Origin: Pseudomonadota bacterium
GTDB taxonomy: Bacteria; Pseudomonadota; Gammaproteobacteria; Burkholderiales; Rhodocyclaceae
Direction of reading: 5' to 3'
NCBI GenBank assembly: GCA_018262095.1
Contig: JAGTRW010000042.1
Span: 1 to 35,910, forward strand
DNA length: 35,910 nt
Shown here: positions 16,181 to 23,442 of the stretch, piece after piece
Layout of the letters: each line of letters begins with the position of its first letter
How positions within the stretch are numbered: the stretch's first letter is position 1
The notes under the pieces: generated by a model
Told to the model about the DNA's origin: nothing
Seen by the model: only the letters and a program-made list of their open reading frames with translations
Databases searched by the model: none
Position numbers and translations under genes: made by a program

Positions 16181-17809
16181 ATGCTCAACAACATGAAGAT
16201 CGCCACTCGTCTTACGCTCGGCTTTGGCATCGTTTCCTTCTTGCTGCTGGTGGTCATGGTGCTCGGGCTGCAGAGTCTTTCTTCGCTCAAGTCCGGGCTG
16301 GCGGCGACCAACGCGGCAAGCCAATACGCCAAGGCGACCGGGGACACCCAGGGCACCTTGCTCAATCTGGTGCTGACGGTCCAGATGGTGGCCGGCGGAT
16401 TTGACGACGCCCGGATGAACGAGAGCCTGGCCAAGATGAACCAGCTCAAAGGCGAACTCGATGCCGATGTCGCCGCATTCGCCAAGCTCGACTCGTCGGT
16501 CCTGGCCGATAACGAAAAACTGCTGTTTGCTCAGGTTGAGGCGGAAGCGAAGAAGTTCGCTGCGCCGCTGCAGAAGGTCGACGAACTCGTCAAGTCGTTC
16601 CAGAATGCCGTCGCCACCGACGTCGCCGAAAAGGAGATTGCCCCGGCGGCGGGCAAGATGAGCGTCGCGCTCACCGAATTGGCCAAGCTGCAGAACGCCA
16701 AAATCGCCGCCACCGAAGCGGCCTCGAGCGCGACGTACAGCAATACCCGCGCGGTGCTGCTGGCGATGAGCGTGTGCGCGCTGCTGATCAGCGCCGGACT
16801 GGGCTTCTGGGTGATCCGCAGCGTCACTGCGCCGCTGCGTCAGGCGGTTGATGTCGCCAGCCTGGTTGCGGCGGGCGACCTCACCGGCAAGGTGTTGGTC
16901 GAATCGCGCGACGAAACCGGGCAATTGCTCGACGCGTTGCAGGACATGAAGGAGCATCTGGCGCTTGCCGTCGGCGGGGTGAGGCGCGGTGCTGACGCCG
17001 TCAAGGCGACGTCGGCCGACCTGGCATTGACCGCTGCCAGCTTGCTCGACGGCGCCAACCGGCAATCCGAGTCGGCAGCGTCAACCGCGGCGTCGCTCGA
17101 GGAAATCGCCGTCAGCGTTTCCTGCGTCGCCGATGCCGCCGTCGGCCTGCGCGACCTGTCGGATCAGAGCCTGCAGGCCAGCAACCGCGGCAACGACCGG
17201 CTGCATCAACTGCTCGGCGAGATGACCGGCGTCCAGAACTCGGTCGGCGAGATCGAACAGGTTATCGTCAAATTCATCGAGAGCACTCAGGCGATCACCA
17301 GCATGACCCGTCAGGTTCGCGATATCGCCGACCAGACCAATCTTTTGGCGCTCAACGCCGCGATCGAGGCGGCTCGCGCCGGCGAACACGGGCGGGGATT
17401 TGCCGTCGTTGCTGATGAAGTTCGCAAACTCGCCGAAATGTCGTCGCAGTCGGCCAAGCGGATCGACGAAATCACTCAGAACCTGGCGCAGCAGTCGTCC
17501 GCCGTCGCGCAGGTCGTCGAGCGCGGCAAGACTTCGCTCAAGGCCAGCGAGAGCGCGGTGGCCAGCGTTTCGCAGGCGTTTGGCGAAGCGCGCGACGTGT
17601 CCGAGCGAACGCATCGCGGCATGGGCGAGATTACCGGGTCGGTCAGCGAGCAGAAGATCGCCATTAACGAAATCACCAGGGCGATGGAAGCGATCGCGCA
17701 GATGGCTGACCAGAGCCGCTCGAGCGTCGAGCAAGCTGACCGCAAGGCACACGAGATGGAACAGGTCGCCGTGCAGATGGAAGCTTCGGTCAAGATCTTC
17801 AAGACCTGA
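16181..17809 (+). CDS. Methyl-accepting chemotaxis protein
   Basis: Inner-membrane chemoreceptor of 542 residues. TM1 at about 12-31 ([20 protein letters not shown]), a periplasmic four-helix-bundle sensor of about 155 residues with many Ala/Lys/Gln heptads, TM2 at about 191-212, HAMP to about 265, and a long cytoplasmic signalling coiled coil. Its hairpin tip ([20 protein letters not shown] then [18 protein letters not shown], about 380-420) is the CheA/CheW-binding site. There is no C-terminal NWETF-like pentapeptide, so it is not expected to tether CheR. ATG 16181 gives [11 protein letters not shown], a common receptor start; GGAG lies 12 bases upstream, and an ATG at 16193 is the alternative. 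The ligand is unknown. Confidence 0.93.
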   Translation: MLNNMKIATRLTLGFGIVSFLLLVVMVLGLQSLSSLKSGLAATNAASQYAKATGDTQGTLLNLVLTVQMVAGGFDDARMNESLAKMNQLKGELDADVAAFAKLDSSVLADNEKLLFAQVEAEAKKFAAPLQKVDELVKSFQNAVATDVAEKEIAPAAGKMSVALTELAKLQNAKIAATEAASSATYSNTRAVLLAMSVCALLISAGLGFWVIRSVTAPLRQAVDVASLVAAGDLTGKVLVESRDETGQLLDALQDMKEHLALAVGGVRRGADAVKATSADLALTAASLLDGANRQSESAASTAASLEEIAVSVSCVADAAVGLRDLSDQSLQASNRGNDRLHQLLGEMTGVQNSVGEIEQVIVKFIESTQAITSMTRQVRDIADQTNLLALNAAIEAARAGEHGRGFAVVADEVRKLAEMSSQSAKRIDEITQNLAQQSSAVAQVVERGKTSLKASESAVASVSQAFGEARDVSERTHRGMGEITGSVSEQKIAINEITRAMEAIAQMADQSRSSVEQADRKAHEMEQVAVQMEASVKIFKT

Positions 17810-17818
17810 GCCAGACCG

Positions 17819-18823
17819 TCACTTTCTGCCGGTCGATGCGCGAACGATCAGGCGCGGTTCAAGTTGCAGTTCGGTCGCTGCGGCTTCGCCCGTCTTGATC
17901 ATGTGCAACAGCAGTTCCATCGCCTTTTCGCCTTGCTCTTGGCTGCACATGTCGACGGTCGTCAGCGGCGGCGTCATGAAGCGCGTCGTCGGCACATTGT
18001 CGAAGCCGGCGATGGCGATCTGCCCGGGAACCTCGACGCCGAGCACGCAGGCCTGATGCAGCAGGCCGATGGCGATCATGTCGTTGTAGCAGACGATGGC
18101 GTCGCAGCCGTCCGCGCCGTAAATCGCCGACGCGGCAATGCTCTCGCCGGCCTCCATGGTCTGCGCTTCCAGTTCGATGACGCTGATCTTGGCCTCGGGC
18201 ATCGCTTCGCGCAGGCCGTGCAAGCGCTCCTGATCCCAGCGCGATTTCGGGTACGAGAGATAGGTCACCCGTCGGCGGCCGCTTTCCGCCAGGTGTTTGC
18301 CGAGCAGGTAAGCCGCCTGGTAACCGCGGATGCGCACCGACGCCAGTGGCTGCGCGTCGATTCGGCCCGGTTCGGTTTGCCCGAACAGCACGGCCGGCTT
18401 GCGGCTCGCCTGCAACTGGGCGAGCGCGACTTCCGGCAGGCGCGAGCTGGCGATGATTCCGTCGACGCGCAGAGCCAGCGTGCTCAACAAGTTCTGGGCG
18501 TTTAGCTCCTTCTCCTTGAAATCGACGACCATCAGGCCGAAGCCGTGCGCTTCGGCGACCTGGCTCGCCCCCTGGATGACTCCGGTGAAGTGGGGGTTGC
18601 GCAGATCCTGGACGGCGAGTCCGACGACGCGGGTCTGTCCGGTCGCCATGCTGCGTGCCGCCGGATTCTGGCGGTAGTCGAGCGTCTCGATCGCAGCGCG
18701 GATTCGCGCCTCGACCGCTTGGGAGAAGCTCTTCTGCCGGTTGATGAGCTTGGACACGGTGGTCGCCGAGACGCCGGCCATGGCGGCAACATCCTGGAGG
18801 GTAGCGGGGCGACGAGTGGGCAT
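17819..18823 (-). CDS. LacI-family transcriptional repressor
   Basis: A 334-residue regulator. The helix-turn-helix and hinge are at residues 8-60 (TLQDVAAMAGVSATTVSKLI, then DYRQNPAARSMATGQT) and the periplasmic-binding-like effector domain follows (VVGLAVQDLRNPHFTGVIQG, DGIIASS, CDAIVCYNDMIAIGLL, IAGFDNVPTTRFMTPPLTTVDM). Length is normal for the family. The ATG at 18823 gives the usual short arm before the HTH; in-frame starts further upstream would place 68 unconserved residues across the operators. It is divergent from the TRAP binding protein and lyase genes, and two LacI-type operators lie between them, so it most probably represses those genes and perhaps itself. The inducer is probably a sugar acid or pectin fragment, by context only. 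Confidence 0.93.
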   Translation of the reverse strand: MPTRRPATLQDVAAMAGVSATTVSKLINRQKSFSQAVEARIRAAIETLDYRQNPAARSMATGQTRVVGLAVQDLRNPHFTGVIQGASQVAEAHGFGLMVVDFKEKELNAQNLLSTLALRVDGIIASSRLPEVALAQLQASRKPAVLFGQTEPGRIDAQPLASVRIRGYQAAYLLGKHLAESGRRRVTYLSYPKSRWDQERLHGLREAMPEAKISVIELEAQTMEAGESIAASAIYGADGCDAIVCYNDMIAIGLLHQACVLGVEVPGQIAIAGFDNVPTTRFMTPPLTTVDMCSQEQGEKAMELLLHMIKTGEAAATELQLEPRLIVRASTGRK

Positions 18824-18915
18824 CGGTGTCTGCTGGGTTCTGAAGGCGGGAAGTGTCTCAAAATCACCTGCGATAATCAAATTCGCCGTCAAAGGCGCCG
18901 AATCAAGCCGGAGGA

Positions 18916-18970
18916 TTAGCGCTTGACCTTGATCTGTTGCGAGATTAGAATTTCGTTGGGTTAGCGCTAA
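18916..18970 (+). promoter_or_regulatory. Promoter of the TRAP-binding-protein/lyase operon with two LacI-type operators
   Basis: TTGACC (18923-18928) and TAGAAT (18946-18951) are exactly 17 bp apart. Operator 1, GGATTAGCGCTTGACC, has its core TTAGCGCTTG at 18916-18925 and overlaps the -35 box. Operator 2 has the perfect palindrome TTAGCGCTAA at 18961-18970, just past the expected start site. The half-site GGATTAGC appears in both (left half of site 1, right half of site 2). Centres are 45 bp apart. The CG-centred form is typical of LacI-family sites, and the lacI-type gene is adjacent and divergent. Confidence 0.78.
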
Positions 18971-19066
18971 TCCTTTTGCTGTGCAGATCAGGCGCATGCC
19001 AAAAAAATCCGTCTTGTACGAGAGCAATCTTCAAGCGAGCCGGCATATTAAATAAAGGAGATTGAA

Positions 19067-20035
19067 ATGAGGTTTTCGGTGTTGAAATGTTGCTCGCTGG
19101 CGATTTTGATGGCTTTTGGCGTCGCTCAGGCGAGGGATCTTCGTTCTGCCGACGTGCACCCCAACGACTATCCGACCGTCCAGGCCGTCACGCATATGGG
19201 CAAAGTGATCGGCGAGAAGACCGGCGGCAAGTACAAGGTCAAGGTCTTCGGCAATAGCGCGCTGGGTTCGGAGAAGGACACCATCGAACAGGTCAAGATC
19301 GGCGCGCTCGACATGGTTCGGGTCAATACCTCGGCGTTCCACGGGATCGTCCCGGAAACGCTGATCCCGTCGTTCCCATTCATTTTCCGCGACATGGATC
19401 ATTTCCGGAAGACCATGTACGGCAAGCTCGGCGACGAAATTCTGTCGGCCATGGAGCGTGCGGGTTTTGTCGGCCTGTGCATGTACGAATCGGGCGCGCG
19501 TTCGCTTTATGCCAAGAAGCCGATCAGGACGCTGGCCGACGTCAAGGGAATGAAGATTCGCGTTCCGCCTTCGGATCTCTTCCTGTCGATGATTACCGCG
19601 ATGGGCGCTTCGCCGACGCCGGTTCCCTACGCCGAGGTCTATACCGGCCTCAAAACGGGTCTGGTCGACGCGGCTGAAAACAACTACCCGTCGTACGAAA
19701 CCGCCAAGCACTACGAAGCGGCCAATGTCTACAGCGAAACGCAGCACATGATTTCGCCGGAAATCGTCGTCTTCTCGAAAAAGGTCTGGGACACCCTGTC
19801 GAAGGAGGAGCAGAAGATCATCCGCGAGGCAGCCAAGGAGTCGGTCGGCGTCTACGTCAAGCTGTGGGCTGAAAAGGAAAAGTCGGCCAAGGCGACGCTC
19901 AAGCAGCTCGGCGTTCAGTTCGTCGACGATGTCGATCGCAAGCAATTCGTCGAGGCGGAGAAGGTCGTTTGGGACAAGTACGCGACGACGCCCGAGCTCA
20001 AGGACCTGGTCAAACGGATCGTCGACACCAAGTAG
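19067..20035 (+). CDS. TRAP transporter solute-binding protein (DctP family), orphan
   Basis: Periplasmic binding protein of 322 residues for a carboxylate or sugar acid. The first 22 residues form a signal peptide (MRFSVLKCCSLAILMAFGVAQA, likely cut after AQA). The mature part has the DctP pattern: GKYKVKVFGNSALGSEKDTIEQVKIGALDMVRV, IPSFPFIFRDMDHF, then the conserved binding-site arginine region VKGMKIRVPPSDLF and VPYAEVYTGLKTGLVDAAENNYPSY. AAAGGAG lies six to seven bases before the ATG. Unusually, no dctQ or dctM follows: the next gene is an oligogalacturonate lyase. It may use the membrane subunits at 22874-24720 or others elsewhere. Context suggests a galacturonate-type ligand. Confidence 0.92.
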   Translation: MRFSVLKCCSLAILMAFGVAQARDLRSADVHPNDYPTVQAVTHMGKVIGEKTGGKYKVKVFGNSALGSEKDTIEQVKIGALDMVRVNTSAFHGIVPETLIPSFPFIFRDMDHFRKTMYGKLGDEILSAMERAGFVGLCMYESGARSLYAKKPIRTLADVKGMKIRVPPSDLFLSMITAMGASPTPVPYAEVYTGLKTGLVDAAENNYPSYETAKHYEAANVYSETQHMISPEIVVFSKKVWDTLSKEEQKIIREAAKESVGVYVKLWAEKEKSAKATLKQLGVQFVDDVDRKQFVEAEKVVWDKYATTPELKDLVKRIVDTK

Positions 20036-20046
20036 AAGCGCAAATC

Positions 20047-20074
20047 GCCATCCAGGGCGCGGTCTCTGGATGGC
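20047..20074 (+). terminator. Intergenic hairpin between the binding-protein and lyase genes
   Basis: Perfect 9-bp stem GCCATCCAG / CTGGATGGC with a ten-base loop, starting 12 bases after the binding-protein stop. No T-run follows; instead there is a short palindrome CCTTCGAAGG. It is more likely to stabilise the upstream mRNA or attenuate than to end transcription, so that the binding protein is made in excess over the lyase. Confidence 0.5.
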
Positions 20075-20094
20075 CTTCGAAGGATGATTGAAGA

Positions 20095-21309
20095 ATGAAA
20101 ATGGAAGCTCAGCGCGTCACGTCGGATGGGCCATCGAACGAGCAATTGCTTTACTTCACCACGTCGAGTCTGGATCAGCAGGATGAATCGCTGGTCTTCA
20201 TCAGCGACCAGACCGGCCACCCCAACATCTTCGTTCGCGACCTCAAAAGCGGGAACGAACGGCAGCTGACGCAAAACACCCAGGGCACGCTCAAGTCCTA
20301 CGTCTATTTCAACGGCAACGAGCAGCGTGGGCTGGGCAAGGCGAGCATCAGTTTCGACGCCAACCACCGCCGAGTTTATTACGTTCTGGGCGACGCGATC
20401 TGCTGTACCAGCCTCGCCGGCGAAACGCGAATTCTCAACCATGTTCCCGCCGATCAGGTCACCGCTTTTTCGCACGTCAGCGCCGACGGCAAGCGACTGT
20501 GCTTGCCGACCACCGATGCGCGCGCGCTCGAGGCCGATCGCTTTGTCAACGACAGTCCGGCCTACGCCGCAGCGCAGGAAAAAAAGAACGAGGTGATCAG
20601 CGACAAGCCCGACTACGATATCGACGAGCGTGTGCGCAACGAAGGCTTGTCGTCGTGGATCAACGTTTACGACACGCAAACCGGCGAACTGCTGGCGCGC
20701 GAGCAGGTCAAGAGCGCGTGGATCACCCACGTGCAGTTTTCGCCGGTCGATTCGTCGCATATCCTCTACAACCACGAATGGCCGTCCGATTGCGGAATTC
20801 GCCGGATGTGGCTATGGGACGGCAAGCAGCACCGGCGTCTGCGCAGCGCAGGTGACTGGCGCAGCAAGGATGACTGGACCTGCCATGAAATGTGGCAGGC
20901 CGATGGTGCGTTCATCATCTATCACGGAAAATACGCCGACGGGCGTGCTTACGTCGGCCGCGTCGATCCGCAGGGGATGAATCCGATCGAGATCGCACTG
21001 CCCGACGAGTACCACCGCTACGGCCATTTCACAGCCGGCAACCGGCACAACGACTGGCTCGTTTCCGACGGCTACTACCACCCCGCAGGTGTTCCGGAGA
21101 ACGACAACTGGGGCGGCGAATGGATCAGCCTGCTCAAGGTCGATTGGGAGCAGCGCAGCATCGAGTGGCAGGCGCTGTGCCCGCACGAGTCGTTCTGGGA
21201 CTGCCAGGACAGCCATCCGCATCCGATCTTCGACCATGCCGACGGCGCAGTCTATTTCACGTCGAACAAGTCGGGTAGCCGGGCGGTCTATCGCGTTGCG
21301 GTTGCTTAA
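20095..21309 (+). CDS. ogl: Oligogalacturonate lyase family protein (PL22)
   Basis: Beta-propeller lyase of 404 residues acting on unsaturated di- and oligogalacturonides in the cytoplasm; no signal peptide is present. The active-site residues known for OGL are conserved: His264 in TCHEMWQADG (catalytic base position), His311, and the Mn-binding Gln371/His374/His376 in CQDSHPHPIFDH. Other propeller repeats are visible (SLVFISDQTGHPNIFVRDLKSG, ISFDANHRRVYYVLGD, GAVYFTSNKSG). The start at 20095 has GAAG-type pairing only; an ATG at 20101 is an alternative. It probably shares the LacI-controlled transcript of the TRAP binding protein. Sequence outside the active site differs noticeably from the enterobacterial enzyme, so substrate details may differ. 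Confidence 0.85.
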   Translation: MKMEAQRVTSDGPSNEQLLYFTTSSLDQQDESLVFISDQTGHPNIFVRDLKSGNERQLTQNTQGTLKSYVYFNGNEQRGLGKASISFDANHRRVYYVLGDAICCTSLAGETRILNHVPADQVTAFSHVSADGKRLCLPTTDARALEADRFVNDSPAYAAAQEKKNEVISDKPDYDIDERVRNEGLSSWINVYDTQTGELLAREQVKSAWITHVQFSPVDSSHILYNHEWPSDCGIRRMWLWDGKQHRRLRSAGDWRSKDDWTCHEMWQADGAFIIYHGKYADGRAYVGRVDPQGMNPIEIALPDEYHRYGHFTAGNRHNDWLVSDGYYHPAGVPENDNWGGEWISLLKVDWEQRSIEWQALCPHESFWDCQDSHPHPIFDHADGAVYFTSNKSGSRAVYRVAVA

Positions 21310-21317
21310 TAAAAGAA

Positions 21318-21480
21318 CCGACTAAGCCGGTAATGCCGCTGAGCTAAGAGAAAAATCGCCGCTCGCCCTGAGCTTGTAGAACGGTCGGTGGGTGGCGGTT
21401 TTTGCTTTGTGGCGAAGCCGCTCATGATTCGACAGACTCACCACGAACGGCTTAAGTGAACGGTATTGCTGACTAAGCCG
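21318..21480. repeat. Nested imperfect palindrome (REP/BIME-like element) downstream of the lyase gene
   Basis: Roughly 160 bp of nested inverted repeats. Outer arms: 21326-21348 against 21451-21473. Middle arms: 21358-21391 (CCGCTCGCCCTGAGCTTGT core) against 21416-21450 (the complement of a GTGAGTCTGTCGAA core); both resemble the dispersed CCCTGAGCTTGTCGAA-type repeat seen in many proteobacteria. Inner arms: AAAAATCGCC (21351-21360) and GGCGGTTTTT (21394-21403), whose T-run may end the lyase transcript. GACTAAGCCGG also occurs directly at 21320 and 21471. The rest of the region to 21620 is empty. It marks the left edge of the lower-GC block. Confidence 0.6.
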
Positions 21481-21620
21481 GCCGGAAAATTTGGCCCGCA
21501 GCGCAAGCAGAAACTGCTGTTCATGCTTGCGCTTTTCGGCGACTATTCCCCCCAAAGAAACAGCGAGTTTCGTTTGTAGCTACAACCTGATGGCACGCTG
21601 CGCTTCTTTTGGGGCGATTG

Positions 21621-22553
21621 TTAGAGCGCAGCAATCTTGGCGCGCATTGATTCCGTTCCGCTGACGATTTTGTCGAGAATGGCGTCCAAGGCCCAGAAGC
21701 GTTCCCGCACGTCGAAAGTGATCGTCCGGCTTCTGATCGAAGCGAAGGTGCCTATGCGCTGGTGGTACATCTTCGCCAGCACCGGATAGCCGAAGGCTTC
21801 GGAAAGTGCCGCCAGAACCAGGAAGGTCGCGACCTCTTCGGCGAGTTCAGGATGCTTTGTTCCCGACGTATAGAGCCATTTGTAGAGATCAGGATGGAAA
21901 TTGGTTGATACGCCGTTAAAGCCGTGCGATCCGGCTTTCATCGCGTCGTAGGCAATTGCGGCATTGGCGTTGAGGATCGCGAAAGGCGTTCCCGCTGCCA
22001 TTGAGACGCGGTGCTTGACGGTAGTGAGGTCGCATGAGACGTCTTTGAGCATTACAAAGCGACCGCTGTCGATGCAGAACTTGAGTTCGTCGTCCGAGAG
22101 CAGGCGGCGATACGGCGCCGGGCATTCGTAGAGGCCTAGCGGCATGTCCTTGGGCAACTGGTCGAGCAGCCATTGCAGGTTGCCGCGCAAGGCGGCTGTG
22201 CCGCGATTTTTCGGGTCGAGATGGTTGGTCACCAGCACGACGCCGTCGGCGCCCGAGTTGGCAGCGACTAGCAACTCTTCAAGTTGGCCATGCGGATCGT
22301 CACTGATATGTCCAGAAACGACGACCGGCACGCGTCCGGCGGCCTGGCGAACGACGAATTTTGCCAGCGCCTCGCGTTCGGCGAGCGACAGGAAAACCAT
22401 CTCGCTCGACTGGCAGACGGCGAACAAGGCGTCCGAGCCATTGGCGATATACCACTCGATCAGTCGCTCAAGCCCGGGATAGTCAACTTCGCCTGACTCC
22501 AGTAAAGGGGTGATCATTACCGGGACAATGCCCTCGATCTTCTTTTCAGCCAT
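21621..22553 (-). CDS. Dihydrodipicolinate synthase/N-acetylneuraminate lyase superfamily protein
   Basis: Class I (Schiff-base) aldolase or lyase of the DapA superfamily, 310 residues. The lysine is Lys170 in FVMLKDVS and the catalytic tyrosine Tyr142 in GLYECPAPYRR. The pyruvate-carboxylate loop, normally GTTGE(S/F), is CQSSEM at 48-53, so this is not a typical DapA or NanA and the substrate may not be a simple pyruvate adduct. I chose ATG 22553 because GAGGAG lies nine bases upstream; the ATG at 22559 is only three bases from it. It is divergent from the TRAP operon and probably acts on the acid that operon imports. Candidates are a 2-keto-3-deoxy sugar acid aldolase or dehydratase; not decided. 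Confidence 0.85.
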   Translation of the reverse strand: MAEKKIEGIVPVMITPLLESGEVDYPGLERLIEWYIANGSDALFAVCQSSEMVFLSLAEREALAKFVVRQAAGRVPVVVSGHISDDPHGQLEELLVAANSGADGVVLVTNHLDPKNRGTAALRGNLQWLLDQLPKDMPLGLYECPAPYRRLLSDDELKFCIDSGRFVMLKDVSCDLTTVKHRVSMAAGTPFAILNANAAIAYDAMKAGSHGFNGVSTNFHPDLYKWLYTSGTKHPELAEEVATFLVLAALSEAFGYPVLAKMYHQRIGTFASIRSRTITFDVRERFWALDAILDKIVSGTESMRAKIAAL

Positions 22554-22631
22554 TTTCATTCTCTCCTCAAAATAAGTATGCGCTGGGGGCGAACGCGAAC
22601 CATATGTCTTTGCTAAATCGTTATAGCGGCG

Positions 22632-22660
22632 ATTCTAGGATACATTTCCGCCGACTACAA
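22632..22660 (-). promoter_or_regulatory. Probable promoter of the DapA-superfamily gene
   Basis: Reading leftward, TTGTAG (22660-22655) and TAGAAT (22637-22632) are 17 bp apart, about 75-80 bp before the start codon. The spacing is ideal and the -10 differs from consensus at one position. Confidence 0.5.
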
Positions 22661-22720
22661 GAAGAAAAAGTGGCCTCGGGTTACGCGGGCATAGGCTAGA
22701 TGCCAAAGCTATCTTGTCAT

Positions 22721-22752
22721 TCTGTGTTTTTTGAAAAAAGACTTGACACAGA
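22721..22752. promoter_or_regulatory. Inverted repeat over a TTGACA box upstream of the TRAP operon
   Basis: TCTGTGT (22721-22727) and ACACAGA (22746-22752) form a 7-bp inverted repeat around an inner TTTTTTGAAAAAA palindrome (22727-22739). A consensus -35 box TTGACA (22743-22748) is embedded in the right arm, but the -10 region 17 bp on (GAAACT) is weak, as for an activated promoter. The divergent gap 22554-22873 otherwise holds the promoter at 22632-22660 and nothing coding. Confidence 0.4.
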
Positions 22753-22873
22753 TATTTTTGCCTAAGAAACTGTGCGCTAAATCGTGACAGCATAGAGCAG
22801 TCAAGAAATGAAGCTCACGTTTTCGAAGCGCATGTTTCAGCCTTAACAACAAACACTCGGGGAGGGGTAACTG

Positions 22874-23440
22874 ATGTGGTGCACGCGATTTGTCGATGGG
22901 TTCTTCAAAGTGGTTGAGGGCTTTTTGGCCCTTTGCCTATTGTCGATGGTGGTCATGGTTTTCGGTAACGTTGTTCTGCGTTATGGCTTCAACTCAGGCA
23001 TTACGATTTCTGAAGAAATGTCGCGTTTCGTCTTCATGTGGTTGACCTTTATCGGAGCAGTCGTGGCCATGCGCGAGGGATCGCACTTGGGCGTCGATAC
23101 GCTGGTAACGCGTTTGTCTAGGACCGGTAAAAAAATATGCTTAGTCATCAGTGAAGTATTGATGCTGCTTTGCTGCGGAGTCTTTTTCTGGGGGACTTGG
23201 CTGCAACACGAGATCAATGCGACCAACATTGCTCCGGTGACAGGGCTGAACATGATCTGGGTTTACGGTATCGGATATGCGACAAGCCTTGGAATAGGCG
23301 CTTTGATATTGCACAAACTGTGGCGTCTGGCGACGGGGAAAATTACCGATGAGGAGCTGGTTCAGGTCAAGGAAAGCGAAGAAGAGGCCATTGTTCTAGC
23401 AGCGGAAGCTGGTGCGCTTAAGAATCAGGAAGGTAAATAG
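22874..23440 (+). CDS. dctQ: TRAP transporter small membrane subunit (DctQ)
   Basis: Small integral membrane subunit of a TRAP transporter, 188 residues, with four membrane segments (FLALCLLSMVVMVFGNVVLRYGF; FVFMWLTFIGAVVAM; ICLVISEVLMLLCCGVFFWG; NMIWVYGIGYATSLGIGALIL). NVVLRYGFNSGITISEEMSRFVFMWLTFIGA is the typical DctQ signature stretch. The C-terminal tail is acidic. GGAGGGG stands seven to nine bases before the ATG. The gene is visibly poorer in GC than the left half of the window. It pairs with dctM two bases downstream. Confidence 0.93.
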   Translation: MWCTRFVDGFFKVVEGFLALCLLSMVVMVFGNVVLRYGFNSGITISEEMSRFVFMWLTFIGAVVAMREGSHLGVDTLVTRLSRTGKKICLVISEVLMLLCCGVFFWGTWLQHEINATNIAPVTGLNMIWVYGIGYATSLGIGALILHKLWRLATGKITDEELVQVKESEEEAIVLAAEAGALKNQEGK

Positions 23441-23442
23441 TC

